From assembly GCF_040253615.1 (NCBI RefSeq), contig NZ_JBEJGY010000004.1:6944001-7008000 (forward strand): a stretch of 64,000 nucleotides of DNA. The letters run 5' to 3'. Both the position numbers and the translations under genes were made by a program. Shown piece after piece: positions 59,728 to 64,000 of this stretch (position 1 is its first letter; each line of letters opens with the position of its first letter). The notes under the pieces are model-generated. The model saw only the letters and a program-made list of their open reading frames with translations, had not been told where the DNA came from and searched no databases. The stretch comes from Streptomyces sp. Edi4 (GTDB taxonomy: Bacteria; Actinomycetota; Actinomycetes; Streptomycetales; Streptomycetaceae).

Positions 59728-60368
59728 TGGACACACCCCAGCCGCCGCACGTGCCGCTGGTGATCGCGTGCGCGCTCACCATCGAGCGCCTGGCGCTGCG
59801 CGGCGCCCACGGCGGCGCGGCGGCGCCGGTCACCGTGGTGCGCAGCGGGATGGGCCCGAAAGCCGCCGAACGCGCTGTCCACGAGGTGCTGGGCGCGCCC
59901 GCGACCCGTGCGGCGGCGGTCATCGCCTCAGGCTTCTGCGCCGGTCTCGTCCCCGGGATGCACCCCGGGGACCTGGTCGTCGCCGAGGAAACCCGCGACC
60001 CCCGGGGCGCCACCGTGTGCGCCGGCGTCGACGTGCTCGCCAAGGCGCTCGCCGAGGCGCTGCCGGGCCGCACGGTCCACACCGGCCCGCTCGCCGGGTC
60101 CGACCATGTCGTACGGGGGCCCGAGCGGGCCGCTCTGCGGGCGACCGGAGCGATCGCGGTGGACATGGAGTCCGCCGCCACGCTCTGGACCGCCCAGCGG
60201 CGCGGACCGCGTCCGGTTGCGGCCGTCCGGGTGGTCGTGGACGCTCCAGAACATGAACTCGTCCGGATCGGCACGGTGCGCGGTGGAATATCAGCCTTCC
60301 GCGTTCTTCGTGCCGTTCTTCCCGCTTTCTTTGAATGGCACCGTTCTTTGCCGCTCCCCAGGAGGTGA
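59727..60368 (+). CDS. hpnG: Hopanoid phosphorylase/nucleosidase, HpnG
   Basis: A 213-residue protein of the purine nucleoside phosphorylase/MTAN fold, ATG 59727 overlapping the shc stop (TGATG). Features: VIACALTIERLALRG, VVRSGMGPKAAERAV (the SGMG phosphate/nucleoside loop), VIASGFCAGLVPGMHPGDLV, and AVDMESAATLWTAQRRG with the ribose-binding Glu (DMES). It converts adenosylhopane to ribosylhopane by removing adenine in the hopanoid side-chain pathway. Operon position between shc and hpnH supports this. Confidence 0.88.
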   Translation: MDTPQPPHVPLVIACALTIERLALRGAHGGAAAPVTVVRSGMGPKAAERAVHEVLGAPATRAAAVIASGFCAGLVPGMHPGDLVVAEETRDPRGATVCAGVDVLAKALAEALPGRTVHTGPLAGSDHVVRGPERAALRATGAIAVDMESAATLWTAQRRGPRPVAAVRVVVDAPEHELVRIGTVRGGISAFRVLRAVLPAFFEWHRSLPLPRR

Positions 60369-60373
60369 GCCAG

Positions 60374-61396
60374 ATGGCCATGCCGCTTCGCCAGTCCATC
60401 AGGGTCGGGACCTATCTTTTTGAACAGAAGTTGCGCAAGCGTGAGAAGTTTCCGCTGATCGTCGAGCTGGAACCGCTTTTCGCCTGCAATCTGAAATGCG
60501 AGGGCTGTGGAAAGATCCAGCATCCGGCCGGGATCCTGAAGCAGCGTATGCCGGTGGCCCAGGCCGTCGGGGCGGTCCTGGAATCCGGTGCGCCGATGGT
60601 GTCCATCGCGGGCGGCGAGCCACTGATGCACCCCCAGATCGACGAGATCGTGCGTCAGCTGGTGGCCAAGAAGAAGTACGTCTTCCTGTGCACCAACGCG
60701 CTGCTCATGCGCAAGAAGCTGGAGAAGTTCACCCCGTCGCCGTACTTCGCTTTCGCCGTGCACATCGACGGCCTGCGCGAGCGGCACGACGAGTCCGTGG
60801 CGAAGGAGGGTGTGTTCGACGAGGCGGTGGAGGCCATCAAGGAGGCCAAGCGGCAGGGCTTCCGGGTCACCACCAATTCCACGTTCTTCAACACCGACAC
60901 CCCGCAGACCATCATCGAGGTGCTGAACTTCCTCAATGACGATCTCAAGGTCGACGAGATGATGATCTCGCCCGCCTACGCCTATGAGAAGGCGCCCGAC
61001 CAGGAACACTTCCTCGGCGTCGAGCAGACGAGGGAACTCTTCAAGAAGGCGTTCTCCGGCGGCAACCGCGGCCGCTGGCGCCTCAACCACTCGCCGCTCT
61101 TCCTCGACTTCCTCGAGGGCAAGGCCGACTTCCCGTGCACGGCGTGGGCGATCCCCAACTACTCCCTCTTCGGCTGGCAGCGCCCCTGCTATCTGATGAG
61201 CGACGGGTATGTGCCCACCTACCGCGAACTGGTCGAGGACACCGACTGGGACAAGTACGGCCGGGGCAAGGACGACCGCTGCGCCAACTGCATGGCGCAC
61301 TGCGGCTACGAGCCGACCGCGGTGCTCGCCACCATGGGGTCCCTGAAGGAGTCGATCAGGGCGGTCCGCGAGACGATCCAGGGCAACCGGGGCTGA
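60374..61396 (+). CDS. hpnH: Adenosyl-hopene transferase, HpnH (radical SAM)
   Basis: A 340-residue radical SAM enzyme, ATG 60374 with GGAGG ten bases upstream. The [4Fe-4S] Cys motif is EPLFACNLKCEGCGKIQHPA (Cys38, Cys42, Cys45). VSIAGGEPLMHPQIDEIVRQ is the GGEP motif, and the C-terminal region has CANCMAHCGYEPTA, a Cys-rich segment typical of HpnH. It adds the 5'-deoxyadenosyl group to hopene, giving adenosylhopane. Codon use is like the neighbours. Downstream, dxs is decayed. Confidence 0.93.
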   Translation: MAMPLRQSIRVGTYLFEQKLRKREKFPLIVELEPLFACNLKCEGCGKIQHPAGILKQRMPVAQAVGAVLESGAPMVSIAGGEPLMHPQIDEIVRQLVAKKKYVFLCTNALLMRKKLEKFTPSPYFAFAVHIDGLRERHDESVAKEGVFDEAVEAIKEAKRQGFRVTTNSTFFNTDTPQTIIEVLNFLNDDLKVDEMMISPAYAYEKAPDQEHFLGVEQTRELFKKAFSGGNRGRWRLNHSPLFLDFLEGKADFPCTAWAIPNYSLFGWQRPCYLMSDGYVPTYRELVEDTDWDKYGRGKDDRCANCMAHCGYEPTAVLATMGSLKESIRAVRETIQGNRG

Positions 61397-61517
61397 CGTC
61401 ACGGGCCCCGGGGAGCGGACCTCCCCGGGGCGGCCGGGGCCGCCATGGCGCGGACCCGGGGTGACCATGAGCTTGACAGGATCGGGAGGAGGGGGCCGGG
61501 ACGTGACGATCCTCGAC

Positions 61518-61597
61518 GGCACGTCGGCACGTCGGCACGTCGGCACGTCGGCACGTCGGCACGTCGGCACGTCGGCACGACGGCACGTCGGCACGTC
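61518..61597. repeat. Octanucleotide tandem repeat (GGCACGTC), ten units
   Basis: Nine exact GGCACGTC units and one variant run through 61518-61597, flanked by decayed units on both sides. The 8-bp period shifts the frame at every unit. It lies between hpnH and the dxs relic, at the probable site of a deletion. Confidence 0.85.
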
Positions 61598-61621
61598 GGC
61601 ACGGCCCGCAGTGCGCGGTCG

Positions 61622-61942
61622 GTCGTCGGCCCCCGCCGGGCCGAGCCCGTCGACGAAGCGCCGCCCCGCCGACCACGGCGCGCCGCTTGGGCGGCGTCGT
61701 GGAGGACAACGTCCCTACCGGCGTTGCCGGTTGGGCCGCCGGGCAGGCTCCGAGGGACGCCGACCTGGACGCGCCGCCGCGCGGTCTCGGCATCCCCGAG
61801 GCGGTTTCCGCTCCACGCCTGGCACGGCGAGGTGCCGGCCGACACCGGGCTCACCCCCGTGGGGATCGCGGGACCAATCGGCGCCGCGCTCGCGGCCATG
61901 GAGGATGCCGCCACCGCGGCCCGGAAGGAGAACGACGCATGA
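61622..61942 (+). pseudogene. dxs: Remnant of dxs (1-deoxy-D-xylulose-5-phosphate synthase), C-terminal domain
   Basis: Three pieces in two frames, taken together, match the DXS transketolase-C region. One is VVGPRRAEPVDEAPP (61622-61666, like VVDPRW-KPVDEALP). The next, after a frame change, is GVVEDNVPTGVAGWAAGQAP with RDADLDAPPRGLGIP (61687-61797). After a second change near 61797 comes RRFPLHAWHGEVPADTGLTP to the ATGA junction with the aminotransferase. The N-terminal two thirds (thiamine-diphosphate and pyrimidine domains) are gone; the octanucleotide repeat sits in their place. In related hopanoid clusters, intact ispG and dxs lie here between hpnH and the aminotransferase. The enzyme cannot be made from this locus. 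Confidence 0.75.
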
Positions 61943-63375
61943 CCGACGGCGAGCCGAAGGCCTTCGAGGCCCCTGGGCCCCCGGCCCCTTCGAGCAAGGG
62001 GTTCGACCTGACGCGACTCCTCGCCGAACGCGGGGCCGAGCGCTATGACCTGCACACCCGCTACCTCAACCACCAGCTGCCGCGCATGCTGCACACCATC
62101 GGTTTCGACAAGGTGTACGAGCGCGCGGAGGGCGCCTACTTCTGGGACGCCGATGGCCATGACTACCTCGACATGCTCGCCGGGTTCGGCGTCATGGGCC
62201 TCGGCCGCCACCACCCCGTCGTGCGCAAGGCGCTGCACGACGTCCTGGACGCCTCGCTCGCGGACCTGACCCGCTTCGACTGCCAGCCGCTGCCCGGCCT
62301 GCTCGCCGAGCGGCTGCTCGCGCACAGCCCGCACCTGGACCGGGTGTTCTTCGGCAACAGCGGCACCGAAGCCGTGGAGACCGCTCTCAAATTCGCCCGC
62401 TACGCCACCGGCAAACCCCGGATCCTGTACTGCTCGCACGCCTTCCACGGCCTGACGACCGGCTCGCTCTCGGTCAACGGCGAGTCGGGTTTTCGCGACG
62501 GCTTCGCGCCGCTGCTGCCCGACACGGCGGTGCCGCTCGGTGATCTGGCCGCCCTGGAGCGGGAGTTGAAGCGCGGCGACGTGGCCGCGCTCATCGTCGA
62601 GCCGATCCAGGGCAAGGGCGTCCACGAGGCGCCCCCCGGCTATCTGCTCGCCGCGCAGGAGCTGCTGCGCCGGCACAAGGCGCTGCTCATCGCCGACGAG
62701 GTGCAGACCGGTCTCGGGCGCACCGGTGACTTCTACGCCTACCAGCACGACGCGGGGGTCGAGCCCGACCTGGTGTGCGTGGCGAAAGCGCTCTCAGGCG
62801 GTTATGTGCCGGTCGGCGCCACCCTCGGCAAGGACTGGATCTTCAAGAAGGTCTACTCGTCCATGGATCGCGTCCTGGTCCACTCGGCCAGCTTCGGCTC
62901 CAACGCCCAGGCCATGGCGGCCGGGCTCGCCGTCCTGTCGGTCATGGAGGAGGAGGCGATCGTCGAGAACGCGCGCACCACCGGCGATCTGCTGCGCACC
63001 CGGCTCGCGGACCTGATCGGCCGCTACGAACTCCTTGCGGACGTACGCGGACGCGGTCTCATGATCGGGATCGAGTTCGGCCGGCCGTCCTCGCTCAAGC
63101 TGCGCGGGCGCTGGACCATGCTCCAGGCCGCGCGCAAGGGCCTGTTCGCGCAGATGGTGGTGGTGCCGCTGCTCCAGAAGCACCGCATCCTCACCCAGGT
63201 GTCCGGCGACCACCTGGAGGTGATCAAGCTGATTCCGCCGCTGACCATCACCGAGCGCGAGGTGGACCGGTTCGTGGCGGCCTTCACCGCCGTCATGGAC
63301 GACGCGCACGGTGGCGGCGGCCTGATGTGGGACTTCGGGCGGACTCTGGTGAAGCAGGCGGTCGCCAACCGCTGA
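61939..63375 (+). CDS. hpnO: Class III aminotransferase, HpnO-like (aminohopanoid side chain)
   Basis: A 478-residue PLP enzyme, ATG 61939 overlapping the dxs relic stop (ATGA). RVFFGNSGTEAVETALKFAR is the cofactor phosphate region, LIADEVQTGLGRTGDFYAYQ holds the Asp of the DE-x2-G motif, and VCVAKALSGGYVPVG contains the Schiff-base Lys. HSASFGSNAQAMAAGLAVL is the dimer loop. In the hopanoid pathway it would convert ribosylhopane to aminobacteriohopanetriol. It is the last gene of the operon. A palindrome-class site (62784-62795) encodes the LysAlaLeuSer around the active-site Lys. Confidence 0.88.
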   Translation: MTDGEPKAFEAPGPPAPSSKGFDLTRLLAERGAERYDLHTRYLNHQLPRMLHTIGFDKVYERAEGAYFWDADGHDYLDMLAGFGVMGLGRHHPVVRKALHDVLDASLADLTRFDCQPLPGLLAERLLAHSPHLDRVFFGNSGTEAVETALKFARYATGKPRILYCSHAFHGLTTGSLSVNGESGFRDGFAPLLPDTAVPLGDLAALERELKRGDVAALIVEPIQGKGVHEAPPGYLLAAQELLRRHKALLIADEVQTGLGRTGDFYAYQHDAGVEPDLVCVAKALSGGYVPVGATLGKDWIFKKVYSSMDRVLVHSASFGSNAQAMAAGLAVLSVMEEEAIVENARTTGDLLRTRLADLIGRYELLADVRGRGLMIGIEFGRPSSLKLRGRWTMLQAARKGLFAQMVVVPLLQKHRILTQVSGDHLEVIKLIPPLTITEREVDRFVAAFTAVMDDAHGGGGLMWDFGRTLVKQAVANR

Positions 63376-63415
63376 CCGCTCGGCGTCCCCTCCCGGCGCG
63401 TCGCCTCCCGCCGGC

Positions 63416-63452
63416 TTTGCCTCAGAGGCAAAAAGTTTGCCTCTGAGGCAAC
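63416..63452. promoter_or_regulatory. Two tandem operators TTTGCCTCnGAGGCAA
   Basis: TTTGCCTC-A-GAGGCAAA (63416-63432) and TTTGCCTC-T-GAGGCAA (63437-63452) begin 21 bp apart, two turns of the helix, just before the XRE regulator start (63473). Both are near-perfect inverted repeats with a single central base. Confidence 0.75.
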
Positions 63453-63472
63453 CGCCTGTCTGAATGGAGTGC

Positions 63473-64000
63473 ATGAGCACTCCTGGCGACGAAGACGTCG
63501 CGGCGCTTCCGGGCGTCGCGCCCCGGCTGCGCGAACTGCGCCGCCGCCGCGGTCTCACCCTGGAGGTCGCCGCCCAGCGAGCCGGCCTCTCGCCCGCGCA
63601 TCTGTCCCGCCTGGAGACGGGCGCGCGCCAGCCCTCGCTGCCGATGCTGCTCGCGCTTGCCCGCATCTACGGTACGACGGTTTCGGAACTGCTCGGGGAG
63701 ATGCCGCCGGAGCGCGAGCCCGTCATCCGGGCCGGCCGCGCCGCACCGAGCGAGGCCGACGGCTGGACGTACCACCAGACCGGGGGACCGGGCCGCGCCA
63801 TGCAGGCGCTGCGCGTCGAGGTCCCCTACGGCACCCAGCGCGAGCTGGTCCGGGTCCACCCCGGCGAGGAATGGCTCTACGTGCTGACCGGACGGCTCCG
63901 GCTGAGCCTGGGCGAGGCCACCCATGAACTCGACCCGGGCGACAGCGCGCACTTCGACTCACTCACCCCGCACCGGATCTCCGCCGCCTCGCACGGCGGA
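63473..64000 (+). CDS. XRE-family regulator with cupin domain (cut by right edge)
   Basis: An ATG at 63473 with TGGAGT 6-7 bases upstream opens a frame that runs off the window (at least 176 residues). The N-terminal helix-turn-helix is VAPRLRELRRRRGLTLEVAA with QRAGLSPAHLSRLETGARQP (residues ~15-60). After residue ~100 a cupin_2 fold begins: EVPYGTQRELVRVHPGEEWL, YVLTGRLRLSLG and HELDPGDSAHFDSLTPHRIS. Such proteins usually repress genes for catabolism of small molecules bound by the cupin. Two perfect operators immediately upstream suggest autorepression. Confidence 0.87.
   Translation, partial: MSTPGDEDVAALPGVAPRLRELRRRRGLTLEVAAQRAGLSPAHLSRLETGARQPSLPMLLALARIYGTTVSELLGEMPPEREPVIRAGRAAPSEADGWTYHQTGGPGRAMQALRVEVPYGTQRELVRVHPGEEWLYVLTGRLRLSLGEATHELDPGDSAHFDSLTPHRISAASHGG

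Noticed and set aside
61445..61942. A single intact gene from 61445 to 61942
   Set aside because: The first part is the octanucleotide repeat and the similarity to DXS changes frame twice, so it is a pseudogene, not a real protein.

Overview
The window is a high-GC actinomycete chromosome segment, almost certainly Streptomyces. Coding frames are strongly G/C at third positions, GTG and TTG starts are common, and genus markers are present: a WhiB-like protein, an SsgA-family sporulation protein, a stand-alone RsbW-like kinase and an HpnCDE-type hopanoid cluster. From memory the gene order resembles the S. coelicolor SCO67xx region; this is an inference, not a search result.

Layout. 1-4839: end of an mce operon (MCE protein tail, four Mce-associated membrane proteins in two related pairs, and a secreted lytic transglycosylase). 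4916-7145: divergent, split LigD-type ligase and polymerase (NHEJ/repair). 7250-16057: mixed single genes (gene remnant, VOC protein, WhiB-like, acyl-ACP desaturase, an ABC-F antibiotic-resistance-type ATPase with a leader-peptide attenuator, SsgD-like, BNR-repeat secreted protein, YciI, endonuclease V). 16173-24441: lipid catabolism block (saccharopine-dehydrogenase-like enoyl reductase; an operon of CoA-transferase, acyl-CoA dehydrogenase, thiolase and FadB; a MerR regulator). 24778-34246: secreted hydrolases (sphingomyelinase-like, M1 peptidase, X-Pro dipeptidyl-peptidase), an orphan ATP-synthase-b-like protein, an MpaB/DUF2236 protein, a LacI regulator and a type II thioesterase. 34495-45313: second ABC-F, Tex, SCO6745/SalK-like protein, GlxA and DJ-1 genes, enoyl-CoA hydratase, HdeD, RsbW-like, Idi and a cation diffusion facilitator. 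45726-52706: a tightly overlapped seven-gene cluster (two CDP-alcohol phosphotransferases, nucleotidyltransferase, glycerol-1-phosphate-dehydrogenase-like protein, GT2, ABC-2 exporter pair) that looks like a pathway for an exported phosphodiester-linked lipid or glycan. 53046-63375: hopanoid operon hpnC-hpnD-hpnE-prenyl synthase-shc-hpnG-hpnH-(decayed dxs)-hpnO. 63473-end: an XRE/cupin regulator cut by the window edge.

How it fits together. The hopanoid operon runs from farnesyl diphosphate through squalene and hopene to adenosyl-, ribosyl- and aminobacteriohopane, and idi nearby balances IPP and DMAPP. The expected MEP-pathway partner dxs survives only as a frameshifted C-terminal relic and ispG is absent, so precursors must come from genes elsewhere.

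Most unusual signals. (i) The 12-bp palindrome GAGAGCGCTCTC, a LacI-operator-like sequence, and close variants recur across the left half of the window. They form a 13-copy array with 27-28 bp spacing at 33055-33398 and looser ~55-bp-spaced clusters at 28826-29004, directly upstream of a LacI gene, and at 7552-7674. (ii) The ABC-F gene at 10760-12400 is preceded by a promoter, a 10-residue leader peptide carrying Arg-Leu-Arg, and mutually exclusive RNA hairpins, the layout expected of a macrolide-sensing attenuator.
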